A model generated the notes under the pieces. It did no database searches. It was not told the DNA's origin and was given only the letters and a program-made list of their open reading frames with translations. Source: Porphyromonadaceae bacterium UBA2751 (GTDB lineage Bacteria > Bacteroidota > Bacteroidia > Bacteroidales > Muribaculaceae). Taken from it: a DNA stretch of 64,000 nucleotides. The stretch covers positions 7,189 through 71,188 of the forward strand of contig DEJJ01000009.1 of the NCBI GenBank assembly GCA_002353285.1, read 5' to 3'. Shown one piece after another: positions 15,805-24,617 of the stretch; the stretch's first letter is position 1; every line of letters begins with the position of its first letter. The position numbers and the translations under genes are program-made.

Positions 15805-17975
15805 AAAAGCTGCTTTTTTTCACACTGGTCACGCTGGCCATGTCGCTGCTGCCAGTGTTGTCGCTGCGAGGCGACTTGTGGCTACCAAGCGACTTTGTGC
15901 ATCAAGAGCTCGCATTTATCCTTGAAACCAAGCGCATGCTTGCCACTGGTGCTCCGTGGTGGTCGTGGAATACCTACCTCGGGGCCGACTTCATTGGAAG
16001 TTATGCCTTCTACACTCTCACAAGTCCTTTTGTGTGGATTAACTGCTTGTTCCCAGAGCAATGGGTTCCCTTTAGTGTTGCCATCACTTTTGTGCTCAAG
16101 TTCCTGTGCATGGCATGGCTGTCGTGGCTCTACTTGCGCAAGATGGGCGTTAGCCGTGAGAACTCGGCACTGGGTGCGTTCTTGTTCACATTTTCATCGT
16201 TCAACATAGCTTCGCTCTACTATTACCACTTCTATGAGCCGATAATTGCTTTTGTGCTGCTGTTGATTGCTCTGGAGCGGTTGTTGCGTCGCGAGCGGTG
16301 GGGGATGACATGTGTGGCCCTTGCAGCGTTTGCTGTCACTTTTGTTAATTTTTACTTTGCAATTGGCTCGTTTATTGCAGCATTGATCTATGTGATTTTC
16401 AGGGCATTCTCGAGCGAGATAAATTTCAACTTCAAGATTGCAATTAAAGGATTGGCTTCTGTGAGTGTGGGCATAGCGATGTGTGCATTCCTGCTGCTAC
16501 CCATCTATTACCAGATGCTTGAAACCACTCGCTCCCAGGCACAAAATGCCCTTGATCACACAGCCGTGCTTAACCTTATTGAGCGCTTTCGCACTCTGCT
16601 GATGCCCAAGGTCGTTGAGGGTACAACAATTTTTGTGCCCGGTGGCTCGGCATCCTATAGTAATGAGGCTTGCATTGCAGTGTTTGGACTGTCTTTGGCA
16701 TTGATTTACGCCTGGAGGCATCGCAACTGGCTCTCGGCGCTGTTGATTACTTTCTTGCTCCTGTATTTAACTCCCCTCAATGGCATTTTCACATTGTTTA
16801 CTAACCCTCTCTACACTCGTTGGGCTTACGCATTAACTCTGGTGATTGTGCTGTGCACGGTGCGCACTCTTGATGACAATCGCAGCACGGCTAGGGGAGT
16901 GCTGGCCTATTCTGTTGTGGCATCGGTGGTAGTGCTGCTGTTTGTGGCGAGTGTCCTCGTTGATAGTGGGTGGCACATCCCTGGAGTAAGGTTCATGGCA
17001 TTAATATTATTGTTTTTTGTGGGTCTCGCCATGCTCCTGTTATGGAATAGGGGAAAACTGTCGGCCCGTTGGCTCAAGTTGGGGGTTGTGGGATGTGTCG
17101 TGGTGCAGATGTGGCTTTTCCTGTTGAATTTACATTCCATCAATGAGGAAAATGTGTGTGGCCATTACATGGATAGTATCGAGCAAGGGAGTGGTGTGAC
17201 TCAATATCGCACCGATTTCAGGGCACACGAGAGTGATTTTCTTGCTTATAACCTGGGTCTGCTCAGCAATCGAGCCGCTGTGCAAAGCTATCACTCGGTG
17301 ATTGATAAGGATGTTGACGTCTTCATGCGAACCGCTACACGCGATTTTGGTGCTACCAATAAGATTAGATTCAATTTTCATCGCGACGAGATGGATGCGC
17401 TACTGTCGGTTAAGGATGTGTATGAAATCGACTCAATGGGCAACATTTCCAAGCATGAGAATAAGTATTTCATTCCCTTTGGCTTCGCTTACGATAAGTA
17501 CATGCCCACAAGCGATTTCTACAAGATGCGTGATGATTCAACTAAAAATATGCCTCTAATGATGCTTGCAGGGGTTGTGATGAGTGGCAGTGAGGGTTGC
17601 TTGCAGAATTTTGATTACGATGAACCTCTTGATCTTGATAGCCTTGTGGCTAAGCGACGTGAGTACACCGCTACCGATTTCAAGGGAAATTCTCGAGGCT
17701 TCACAGCTAAGATTGAATTGCCGTCAACCAAAATGGTGTTTTTCAGTGTCCCTTATTCTAAAGGATTCACTGCACGGATTGATGGCAAGGAAGTGCCCAT
17801 ACATATAGCCAACTGGTGCATGATGGCACTGAAAATCCCAGCAGGCAAGCATTCAATAGCTTTCAGCTACTTCCCACCAGGGCTTAAGACGGGAGCCTGC
17901 ATCAGTCTTGTGGGCTTGTTGCTGTTGTTGATAATCGTGTGGAATGAGTGGAAAAAGAAACAACTGGACCGATAA
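15801..17975 (+). CDS. YfhO-family polytopic membrane protein (GT-C-like glycosyltransferase)
   Basis: 724 residues with many membrane segments in the first about 430 residues, a large extracytoplasmic domain (about 440-690) and a last helix near the C-terminus (ACISLVGLLLLLIIVW). The N-terminus shows the usual loop features FVHQELAFILETKRML...PWWSWNTYLGADFIGSYAFY and the family-typical FYEPIIAF. The C-terminal part has the YfhO hallmark in which a bound loop precedes PYSKGFTARIDGKEVPIHIA and AGKHSIAFSYFPPGLKTG. YfhO proteins move sugar from a lipid carrier to envelope polymers on the outer face. It is translationally coupled to the upstream GT2, so the two probably decorate a surface polymer together. 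The acceptor is unknown. Confidence 0.82.
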   Translation: MKKLLFFTLVTLAMSLLPVLSLRGDLWLPSDFVHQELAFILETKRMLATGAPWWSWNTYLGADFIGSYAFYTLTSPFVWINCLFPEQWVPFSVAITFVLKFLCMAWLSWLYLRKMGVSRENSALGAFLFTFSSFNIASLYYYHFYEPIIAFVLLLIALERLLRRERWGMTCVALAAFAVTFVNFYFAIGSFIAALIYVIFRAFSSEINFNFKIAIKGLASVSVGIAMCAFLLLPIYYQMLETTRSQAQNALDHTAVLNLIERFRTLLMPKVVEGTTIFVPGGSASYSNEACIAVFGLSLALIYAWRHRNWLSALLITFLLLYLTPLNGIFTLFTNPLYTRWAYALTLVIVLCTVRTLDDNRSTARGVLAYSVVASVVVLLFVASVLVDSGWHIPGVRFMALILLFFVGLAMLLLWNRGKLSARWLKLGVVGCVVVQMWLFLLNLHSINEENVCGHYMDSIEQGSGVTQYRTDFRAHESDFLAYNLGLLSNRAAVQSYHSVIDKDVDVFMRTATRDFGATNKIRFNFHRDEMDALLSVKDVYEIDSMGNISKHENKYFIPFGFAYDKYMPTSDFYKMRDDSTKNMPLMMLAGVVMSGSEGCLQNFDYDEPLDLDSLVAKRREYTATDFKGNSRGFTAKIELPSTKMVFFSVPYSKGFTARIDGKEVPIHIANWCMMALKIPAGKHSIAFSYFPPGLKTGACISLVGLLLLLIIVWNEWKKKQLDR

Positions 17976-17987
17976 GAAAAAAGAACA

Positions 17988-18016
17988 AAGCGGAACCAAT
18001 TAACTGGCTCCGCCTT
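17988..18016. terminator. bidirectional terminator between YfhO gene and pgk
   Basis: AAGCGGAACCA (17988-17998) pairs with TGGCTCCGCCTT (18005-18016). On the minus strand the stem is followed by TTGTTCTTTTTTC, so it is a good terminator for pgk and may also end the YfhO transcript. Confidence 0.75.
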
Positions 18017-18037
18017 ATTGTGTTAAGTTATTGGGAT

Positions 18038-19291
18038 TTATTCGCCCTTGATGGCTGCTACGCCTGGCAGGGTCTTGCCCTCGATGGCCTCGAGCATAGC
18101 GCCACCGCCAGTTGAGACGTATGAAATCTGGTCGGCAAGGCCAAACTTGTTGACAGCAGCAACCGAGTCGCCACCGCCCACGAGTGAATAAGCTCCGTTC
18201 TTGGTTGCCTCGGCAACGTATTTGGCGATTTCGCCAGTGCCTTTGGCAAAGTTCTCAAACTCAAACACGCCCACAGGACCGTTCCACAGGATGGTCTTGC
18301 TCTTCATGATAATCTCCTTCCACAGCGCGAGCGATGCGGGGCTGGCATCCATGCCTTCCCATCCGTCCTCAATGTTGTGGGTGTCGAAGATGCGCTGCTC
18401 GGTGTCGTTGCTGAACTCACGGCCTGCTACAGTGGCTACCGAAAGCTGCACATGAACACCTTTCTTCTCAGCCTCGGCAAGAACGTTAAGTGCCTCGGGC
18501 ATGAGGTCGTCTTCGTGAAGCGAGTTTCCAATCTTGCCGCCTTGAGCCTTGAAGAAAGTGAAGCCCATGCCTCCACCAATGATGAGGTTATCAACCTTGT
18601 CAAGCAAGTTCTTGATAACAGCAAGTTTCGACGACACCTTGCTGCCGCCAATGATAGCGGTGAAGGGGTGCTGAGCGTTCTTGAGCACATTGTCGATGGC
18701 GGTCACCTCTTTCTCCATCAGCAGGCCAAGCATCTTGTTGGCATCATCAAAGTAGTCGGCAATCACAGCTGTTGATGCATGACGGCGATGAGCGGTGCCA
18801 AAGGCATCGTTCACATAGCAGTCGGCATAGCTTGCAAGGGTCTTGGCAAACTCGGCCTGGCGGGTCTTCATCTCTTTCTTAGCAGCGTCATAGCCTGGGT
18901 CCTCCTTGTCAATGCCCACAGGCTTGCCTTCCTCCTCAGGATAGAAGCGCAGGTTCTCAAGTAGCAGCACCTCGCCTGGCTTGAGGGCAGCAGCTGCATC
19001 GGCAGCCTTGCCGCAATCGGGGGCAAACTTCACGTCGGTGCCCAGAGCCTTGGCCACGTCGTCAACAATCTGGCTCAGCGAGAGCTTGGCATTTACTTTG
19101 CCTTTGGGCTTGCCCATGTGCGACATCACCACCAGCGACCCGCCATCGGCGAGAATCTTCTTCAAGGTGGGCAACGCACCGCGAATGCGGGTATCGTCAG
19201 TAATCTTACCTTCTTCGTTCAGGGGAACGTTGAAATCAACACGAACTATTGCCTTCTTGCCGGCAAAGTTGAAATCGTTAAAATTAGCCAT
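18038..19291 (-). CDS. pgk: phosphoglycerate kinase
   Basis: 417 residues from the ATG at 19291. It transfers phosphate from 1,3-bisphosphoglycerate to ADP in glycolysis. The two-domain structure is evident: KKAIVRVDFNVPLNE, DDTRIRGALPTLKKI, VVMSHMGKPKG and LLLENLRFYPEE in the N-terminal half; AIIGGSKVSSKL, IIGGGMGFTFF, LWNGPVGVFEFENFAKGT and the nucleotide loop VGGGDSVAAVNKFG in the C-terminal half. Starting 20 codons further upstream would include non-conserved sequence overlapping the promoter; rejected. Single gene with its own promoter box and terminator. Confidence 0.97.
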   Translation of the reverse strand: MANFNDFNFAGKKAIVRVDFNVPLNEEGKITDDTRIRGALPTLKKILADGGSLVVMSHMGKPKGKVNAKLSLSQIVDDVAKALGTDVKFAPDCGKAADAAAALKPGEVLLLENLRFYPEEEGKPVGIDKEDPGYDAAKKEMKTRQAEFAKTLASYADCYVNDAFGTAHRRHASTAVIADYFDDANKMLGLLMEKEVTAIDNVLKNAQHPFTAIIGGSKVSSKLAVIKNLLDKVDNLIIGGGMGFTFFKAQGGKIGNSLHEDDLMPEALNVLAEAEKKGVHVQLSVATVAGREFSNDTEQRIFDTHNIEDGWEGMDASPASLALWKEIIMKSKTILWNGPVGVFEFENFAKGTGEIAKYVAEATKNGAYSLVGGGDSVAAVNKFGLADQISYVSTGGGAMLEAIEGKTLPGVAAIKGE

Positions 19292-19332
19292 GATCTGAGT
19301 TGTTGTTAAATTATTACCATGTTTGTTGTCTG

Positions 19333-19340
19333 CAAAGGTA
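19333..19340 (-). promoter_or_regulatory. -7 box of pgk
   Basis: The minus strand reads TACCTTTG, 42 bp before the pgk start. Confidence 0.6.
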
Positions 19341-19465
19341 ACAAAAAACATTGAAACATGATGAATTTATTTCAAATTTATGATTATTCATTCATAATAC
19401 TTCGATTGTTGTTAAACTGTGTTAAAAGATAGCCCCGCCTTGCTGCATTACTACATCCAATGATG

Positions 19466-19473
19466 TAATTTTG
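19466..19473 (+). promoter_or_regulatory. -7 box of the tmRNA gene
   Basis: TAATTTTG matches TAnnTTTG, 33 bp before the predicted mature 5' end of tmRNA. The distance allows a short precursor leader. Confidence 0.5.
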
Positions 19474-19506
19474 CAATCCTTTTCATCGCAACAATCGCAA
19501 CATATT

Positions 19507-19907
19507 GGGGCTGACTTGGCTTTGACAGCGTGTTGAGGTGGTAAGTAAGCATGCAGAGCGACGATACCTGTACTCTTTAAATTCATGGCATCCTAAATTT
19601 TAACTGGCGAGAATAACTACGCTCTTGCTGCTTGATCGAAGTACAGTAGATCAGCTTAATCTCTGCCCAAGGATGGTAGAGACAAGACATCACCCAGCTG
19701 CCCTTGCTCCGAGGCTTGTTGATACGGTGGTGCTGGAATATCGGGGATAGCGGTCGTTGAGCCTCGACTCGGCTGCGAAATTTAGAGGATAAGCCCTCGG
19801 TTGGTAGTCTTGAGCCTGCCGCGGGTCGAAAATCAAGTCAACGACTAAGCATGTAGAAAGCTTATTAGTTCCACGTTTGGACGAGGGTTCAAACCCCTCC
19901 AGCTCCA
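19507..19907 (+). ncRNA. ssrA: transfer-messenger RNA (tmRNA)
   Basis: The 5' end GGGGCTG pairs with CAGCTCC at 19900-19906 to form the tRNA-like acceptor stem, and GAGGGTTCAAACCCCTC forms the T arm. The tag frame at 19606-19635 reads GENNYALAA followed by TGA, the tag known from Bacteroidales. Length of about 401 nt is normal for the group. CCA is not encoded. It rescues stalled ribosomes with SmpB. The 3' 27 bp are duplicated at 21977-22003, showing that a genetic element has used this gene as an integration site while keeping it intact. Confidence 0.95.
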
Positions 19908-19908
19908 C
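19882..19908 (+). repeat. proximal att direct repeat (end of tmRNA)
   Basis: First copy of the 27-bp repeat; it forms the functional 3' end of ssrA. Confidence 0.85.
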
Positions 19909-19912
19909 ATAA

Positions 19913-19955
19913 GAGACTGAAATCAGTTATGTAACTGATTTCAGTCTCGTTTTTG
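19913..19955 (+). terminator. terminator brought in behind tmRNA
   Basis: Perfect 17-bp inverted repeat (19913-19929 / 19932-19948) with a 2-base loop, followed by GTTTTTGTTTT. Since it lies inside the inserted element it must be element-borne. Confidence 0.85.
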
Positions 19956-19988
19956 TTTTGTCCATAATGATTATGAATATAGTAGTAA

Positions 19989-21275
19989 TTATTTCAGCGT
20001 TTCTTTGATGTATTCTACATCTTCTTCACTAAGGTTAAACCATTCTCCCCTAATCCGTTTTTCATCATAGGTCTTATGTAAAGCAGCTTCAAATGCTTCT
20101 GCTATTGGTCTAGTTGGGAATTTCTTTGCTGTTACAAGTTCTATAGTAGGTTTGTCACTTTGTAAAGTGTGTTCCCTATACTTTGGCTTATTAGAAATGC
20201 CTATCTTGTGAAAGTTGTTTGTAGTGTCAACCATTAAATAAACATAGCAAGGCTGATTTTTCAAATTATTATCATCCTTTTGTTCTTCCACATTCTTTTC
20301 TTGTACTACTTTTATTCTTTTAGCTAGTTCCAAATATTCTTTTACATATTTCCTTGAGATTGGATTGTGTATTTCTTCTGTACTTAGGTAATCATCATAA
20401 AGTTTATTTGCACATATATTTCTTCCTGAATAACATTGAACATTTTCATCATTATAGATTCTCCAATAAGAAATACCATAATCTCTTATCTTTTCTAAAT
20501 CAGTTTGTGTTACACTAACAGAGAAATTGTCATTAACTGGTCTTTTATGGATCGTATATTTAAGAACTTCTTGATTACCAAGAAGAATATAGATTTTATA
20601 GTTCTTTTTAATCCTACAAGCTTTAGAACTATATTTAATTAGCATTGAATGATTACCATTATTGCAGACCAAAGAAATATATATATCATCCATTCTCATT
20701 CCTACAGTACCCATATAATCACTAGACTGTTTTACTATTTGTGTGTCTGTAAAATTGTCTTTAGTAAGAACAAATCGTATAGGATATATTTCATCTAATA
20801 ATAAATCTTTATCTTTATATATTTCATAAAGTGTATCACCATCTGTCAACTTATGAAAGTAATCTTGTCGAATAAATCTTATATACCCATCCATATTGGC
20901 TTGCAGAACTAATCCTTTTACAGTGCCAGAAGTCCTAAAATAAGTTTTCTCGCAAAGAATTAGTAAATCATCACCTTTCTTTACATAATTACCATTACCT
21001 ACAAGCTGTTCGTGTACCTCAAGCTGTTTATTATAACCAATTTGATTTAAAAATTCAGCAGATAAGTTGTTATAATAAAACTTATATGTAAACACATCTT
21101 GGTTTAGTTCTGGAATACTAGGCATTTTAGGAGGCAATGGTGGTAATTCTGGTGGTGTTGGGGGTAGAGGTGGTGGTAGTTGCATAGATTGTTGTTTTTC
21201 TTGGACACCTATAGAGCTTAGAGTTATTTCTTGCTCATTCTCTTTTTTGCCAAATATTTTTTTTAGATTTTTCAT
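19989..21275 (-). CDS. GIY-YIG/T5orf172-type domain protein with proline-rich linker
   Basis: 428 residues from ATG 21275 (an in-frame ATG at 21368 is possible but less likely, as the basic MKNLKKIFGKK start fits better). Order of parts: short basic N-terminus; proline-rich linker (about residues 35-60, LPPPLPPTPPELPPLPPKMP); a beta-rich middle with a lipoyl/biotinyl-like hairpin (NGNYVKKGDDLLILCEKTYF then GTVKGLVLQANMDGYIRFI); and a C-terminal GIY-YIG-like nuclease fold (T5orf172/MUG113 group) with YVYLM, FHKIGIS, YREHTLQ, EAFEAALHKTYDEKRIRGEWF. Low GC and rare-codon use set it apart from the flanking genes. It is the sole gene of the ssrA-integrated element. Function unknown; nuclease or DNA-binding activity is likely. 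Confidence 0.65.
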   Translation of the reverse strand: MKNLKKIFGKKENEQEITLSSIGVQEKQQSMQLPPPLPPTPPELPPLPPKMPSIPELNQDVFTYKFYYNNLSAEFLNQIGYNKQLEVHEQLVGNGNYVKKGDDLLILCEKTYFRTSGTVKGLVLQANMDGYIRFIRQDYFHKLTDGDTLYEIYKDKDLLLDEIYPIRFVLTKDNFTDTQIVKQSSDYMGTVGMRMDDIYISLVCNNGNHSMLIKYSSKACRIKKNYKIYILLGNQEVLKYTIHKRPVNDNFSVSVTQTDLEKIRDYGISYWRIYNDENVQCYSGRNICANKLYDDYLSTEEIHNPISRKYVKEYLELAKRIKVVQEKNVEEQKDDNNLKNQPCYVYLMVDTTNNFHKIGISNKPKYREHTLQSDKPTIELVTAKKFPTRPIAEAFEAALHKTYDEKRIRGEWFNLSEEDVEYIKETLK

Positions 21276-21976
21276 ACTTATATGTTTACTATTATAATTG
21301 GTTTCCCTTTTTTGCATAGTCAATGGTGCAAATATAATAAAATCATCCCAAAAGGCAGTCATAGACACCTAGCTTTTTTATTTTATTTGTAGTTGTTACT
21401 CTCTTTCCTCTTTATTGATTACTCAAAATAAAGGCATATATTACATCCCCATCGGTAGGCTAGGTGAGATTTTTGTAAAAAAGGTACATAATGAAAAAAG
21501 AAAAACTCACCTATAGATTGTGAAACATATATTCTATATCTATAGTTATTTCTGATATTATGCAAATTATGAGCTGTTGGTGGCCAGAAGAATATGACAC
21601 AAGGGGTATGGGGTGGAATTTCATAAGCAATGGGCAGTTAACCCCTCGCCCCTGAACTTTCCACAAAAGTTGAATTTCAGAGAACCAAAACCCAGGAACT
21701 ATAGCCATTGAATTAATGGGGATAAAAGGTTTCCATCTGCCGTTTTTCAATCCACCTTACTAGATCAACAGAGTTTTGCATAAGAAGAAAGGTGTAGAGC
21801 TGAGGAAAAAAAGTAATGGTGGTATTGATTGATGGGGGTATAAATATAATCAGATTCTTTGCTGATATTTTAAGATTCTTTTACATTCCTGAAAATCAGA
21901 AATTTTCAACTATTGTATAATTCAGGCAAAGTATGTAATTTTGGGAGTGCTTTTGCGCTAACTTGCTGATTTTCAG
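21276..21976. other. gene-free low-GC part of the ssrA element
   Basis: About 700 bp without a convincing gene. The only frames are short, without ribosome-binding site or recognisable sequence. It contains the upstream region of the GIY-YIG gene and, near 21850-21930, AT-rich sequence. Confidence 0.5.
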
Positions 21977-22003
21977 CGAGGGTTCAAACCCCTCCAGCTC
22001 CAC
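21977..22003 (+). repeat. distal att direct repeat (copy of tmRNA 3' end)
   Basis: Second, perfect copy of the 27-bp 3' end of ssrA, without the rest of the gene. Confidence 0.85.
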
Positions 22004-22016
22004 TACCTTATATAAC

Positions 22017-22050
22017 TTAGGGCCGCAAGACTTTTCTCTTGCGGCCCTAA
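22017..22050 (+). terminator. hairpin after the distal att copy, probable ancestral tmRNA terminator
   Basis: A 14-bp perfect inverted repeat (22017-22030 / 22037-22050) followed by TCTTT. It lies 13 bp past the distal att copy, the position expected for the tmRNA terminator before the insertion. Confidence 0.7.
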
Positions 22051-22075
22051 TCTTTAATTTCTTGTCTTTATGGGC

Positions 22076-23188
22076 TTATTTCACAACCTTGCTGGTGGCA
22101 GTGGTGCCGTCGGTGTAGGTTGTCACAACAATGTTCACACCCTTGAATGGGCGGTCGCTCATGCGGCCCGAGAGGTCAACATATTTCACATTTGCAACCT
22201 GTGCGTCAGTGCCCACAGCGTTGATTGCTGTAGCTTCGTTGAGGGGCTTGTCGAGGGTGAGGATGAGAGTGTGCATTGGGCTTGCGTGGTCTATCCAGCC
22301 CATGCTCTGGTGGTCCTCACGCACGCAGGCCAGGTCGGTGAAGGTTATGGTCTTGTAGTCATCTGAAATCTCACCAACGATCAGGGCGTCGGCAAGTGCG
22401 TTGTCGTCCTCGCCATAGAGAACTGGAGCAATCTTGCGCATCACGTAGCTGCGTGGGGTGCTACCAGTTGACATGAACACTACCTCTTCGTTGTCATACT
22501 GAGCCTTCTTGCCCTCAATGTTGATGTTCAGGGTCATGCAAGTGCCCACCTCGTCAAAGTTGTACACCTTGAGTGTGGTGCCATCATGCTCGGCATAGAC
22601 CACCTTGTTGGGCTCGCTAACGCTGAGTTTGTTCCAGCCCAGGAACTCCCAGTCATCATTAAGATTCTGATCCCACAAGCCAAGCTGAGTAGCGCAGTTG
22701 GGGGCCATGAATTTAGTGTTTACATTCTGGCTGTAAACGGTGCCCTTGTTGGTGCTGAAGCTCTGGTCAACCTTAACGATGTTCCAGTCGTTGATGGTGA
22801 TGACGCCATTTGCATAGGTGCCAGTCAGGCGGTCGTTAGTGAACTCCATGGGCGACTTGTTAACCGACTCAGCAGGAACGAGCATGAAGTAGATCGATTC
22901 ATAGGTGTCGTAGTCGTAATCACCACCCACCATCTGGGGTGCGATAGTCACTGCGCCATCATCGGCAATGCTCATCTTCACGCTGTAGTCGATCTTCTTG
23001 TCGAAGCCAGTCACTTCCCACATGCCATCAACGCTTGTGCTAGGAGTGATGCTTACGGTGGTTGAGCCAATTGAGGTTTCGCCCCAGTTGCTGACTCCCA
23101 GGGTCATTGTGGCCATCTCCTCGGCCGATGGAGCGGCAAATGCCACGAAACTTGCCATAGCGGCAATCGAAAGTAAAAGTTTTCTCAT
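22076..23188 (-). CDS. secreted protein of unknown function with C-terminal sorting tail
   Basis: 370 residues. Signal peptide at about 1-18 (AAMASFVAFAAP). The mature part is beta-rich with repeated strands (GMWEVTGFDKKIDYSVKMSI, GVITINDWNIVKVDQSFST, TLKVYNFDEVGTCMTLNINI), without a catalytic motif that I recognise. The last about 40 residues (YVDLSGRMSDRPFKGVNIVV then TTYTDGTTATSKVVK) match the tail of the C10 peptidase and the PKD protein. It is probably exported and attached to, or released from, the outer surface. Monocistronic; a heptameric tandem repeat lies about 80 bp upstream. Confidence 0.7.
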   Translation of the reverse strand: MRKLLLSIAAMASFVAFAAPSAEEMATMTLGVSNWGETSIGSTTVSITPSTSVDGMWEVTGFDKKIDYSVKMSIADDGAVTIAPQMVGGDYDYDTYESIYFMLVPAESVNKSPMEFTNDRLTGTYANGVITINDWNIVKVDQSFSTNKGTVYSQNVNTKFMAPNCATQLGLWDQNLNDDWEFLGWNKLSVSEPNKVVYAEHDGTTLKVYNFDEVGTCMTLNINIEGKKAQYDNEEVVFMSTGSTPRSYVMRKIAPVLYGEDDNALADALIVGEISDDYKTITFTDLACVREDHQSMGWIDHASPMHTLILTLDKPLNEATAINAVGTDAQVANVKYVDLSGRMSDRPFKGVNIVVTTYTDGTTATSKVVK

Positions 23189-23271
23189 TTTCTTTCCTTT
23201 TAATGGGTTAATAAAAAATAATTGTTTTATAGTTTAAATCAAAATAGATTTTCATCCTAATAGTCTAAAAA

Positions 23272-23320
23272 TCTGACCTCTGACCTCTGACCTCTGACAT
23301 CTGACATCTGGCCTCTGATT
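23272..23320. repeat. 7-bp tandem repeat, seven units
   Basis: Seven consecutive heptamers of the form TCTGACC/TCTGACA, with the last two degenerate. The array touches the last codon of prfA (stop at 23319) and separates prfA from the upstream region of the secreted-protein gene. Confidence 0.8.
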
Positions 23321-24428
23321 ACAATTCCGCCTCCTTGAGCTTCTCGGCGTTCTCAGCCACGATGAGATGGTCAATGCAGTCCTGGATGTCGCCATCCATG
23401 AAGGCCGGCAGGTTATACATTGTGTAGCCAATGCGATGATCGGTAATGCGCCCCTGAGGATAATTATAGGTGCGAATCTTGGCAGAGCGGTCGCCAGTGC
23501 TCACCAGTGTCTTGCGGCGGCTGGCGATGTCGTCCACATACTTTTGGTGTTCCTTGTCATAGATGAAGGTGCGCAGGCGGGCCAGCGCGCGCTCCTTGTT
23601 CTTGGGCTGGTCGCGCGTCTCAGTACACTCAATCAGGATTTCTTGGTCTTCGCCAGTGTTGGGGTTGTTCCACATGTAGCGCAGGCGCACTCCCGAGTTC
23701 ACCTTATTCACGTTTTGGCCACCAGCACCACTTGAGCGAAAGTAGTCCCACTTTATCTCACCTTCGTTAATCTCGATGTCAAAAGGCTCCGCCTCGGGCA
23801 AGATTGCCACCGATGCTGCCGACGTGTGAACTCGGCCCTGAGTCTCGGTCACAGGCACGCGCTGCACACGGTGCACACCGCTCTCATATTTCAGTGTGCC
23901 ATACACACCGTTGCCCGTCACGCTGAACACGATTTCCTTGTAACCACCAGCAGCGCCCTCGCTGCAGCTCGACATCTCAATCTTCCATCCCTTGCTCTCG
24001 CAATAGCGGGTGTACATGCGGGCCAGGTCGCCAGCAAAGAGGGCAGCCTCGTCACCGCCAGTGCCACCACGAATCTCGATAATGGCATTCTTCGAGTCCT
24101 CAGGATCTTCGGGGATAAGAAGCAACTTGATTTTCTCCTCGAGCTTAGGCAGCTCTTCTTGATTCATGTCAATTTCCTCGCGTGCCATGGCGCGTAGTTC
24201 TTCATCGCTCTCGCTCGCAAGCAGCTCCTTCGCGTCCTCCACATCCTGCAATTTCTTCTTGTAGTCGTGGGTCACAGCCAGCAGATTTTCAAGGCTTTTA
24301 TATTCCTTGCTGAGCTTTACATATCGCTTCTGGTCGGCAATTACCGAGGGATCGGTAATCAGGGTCTGAATCTCCTCAAACCGCGCGTCAAGGCCTTCCA
24401 AGCGCTCAAGTAATGTATTGTTTGCCAT
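23319..24428 (-). CDS. prfA: peptide chain release factor 1
   Basis: 369 residues. It recognises UAA and UAG and triggers peptide release in the ribosome. The tripeptide anticodon region is visible as VPVTETQGRVHTS (PxT) and the catalytic GGQ as SSGAGGQNVNKV (about residue 237); the N-terminal coiled coil contains ARMYTRYCESKGWK at its end. RITDHRIGYTMYNLP near the C-terminus is typical. The PrmC methyltransferase, often adjacent, is not in this window. A TACCTTTG box lies 24 bp upstream. Confidence 0.97.
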   Translation of the reverse strand: MANNTLLERLEGLDARFEEIQTLITDPSVIADQKRYVKLSKEYKSLENLLAVTHDYKKKLQDVEDAKELLASESDEELRAMAREEIDMNQEELPKLEEKIKLLLIPEDPEDSKNAIIEIRGGTGGDEAALFAGDLARMYTRYCESKGWKIEMSSCSEGAAGGYKEIVFSVTGNGVYGTLKYESGVHRVQRVPVTETQGRVHTSAASVAILPEAEPFDIEINEGEIKWDYFRSSGAGGQNVNKVNSGVRLRYMWNNPNTGEDQEILIECTETRDQPKNKERALARLRTFIYDKEHQKYVDDIASRRKTLVSTGDRSAKIRTYNYPQGRITDHRIGYTMYNLPAFMDGDIQDCIDHLIVAENAEKLKEAEL

Positions 24429-24451
24429 AGTAGTTTTCTGAATTTTGACTG

Positions 24452-24459
24452 CAAAGGTA
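24452..24459 (-). promoter_or_regulatory. -7 box of prfA
   Basis: The minus strand reads TACCTTTG, 24 bp before prfA. Confidence 0.6.
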
Positions 24460-24617
24460 CAAAATAATTCTTAATCTCACGATATTTTAATCCCATGAGC
24501 ACAGCAACCGCATCAAAAAGCATGTGCTTTATCTAGTGTATTTGCCATGCAATTTGGTCTTATACAGTTTTTTTGCTAATTTTGTGGCCTATATTTATCA
24601 CATAATATTTAATTCAA

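Larger units (their letters stand above)
19882..22003. mobile_element. 2.1-kb element integrated at the 3' end of ssrA
   Basis: A perfect 27-bp direct repeat, which includes the tmRNA T arm and acceptor end, is present at 19882-19908 and 21977-22003. The 2,095-bp interval has markedly lower GC than the flanks and contains one gene (minus strand) and about 700 bp without any. No recombinase is encoded, so it is either a decayed island or a satellite moved by an integrase acting in trans. The distal repeat is followed by a strong hairpin that was probably the original tmRNA terminator. Confidence 0.8.

Noticed and set aside
19690..19908. 72-codon minus-strand frame starting MELEGFEPSSKRGTNKLSTC
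   Set aside because: It is a frame antisense to the tmRNA gene; similar predicted peptides are well-known annotation artefacts.
21511..21750. 79-codon minus-strand frame in the ssrA element
   Set aside because: No ribosome-binding site, no similarity to known proteins and low-complexity AT-rich surroundings.
23272..23320. possible CRISPR-like array
   Set aside because: The units are contiguous heptamers without spacers and no cas genes are near.
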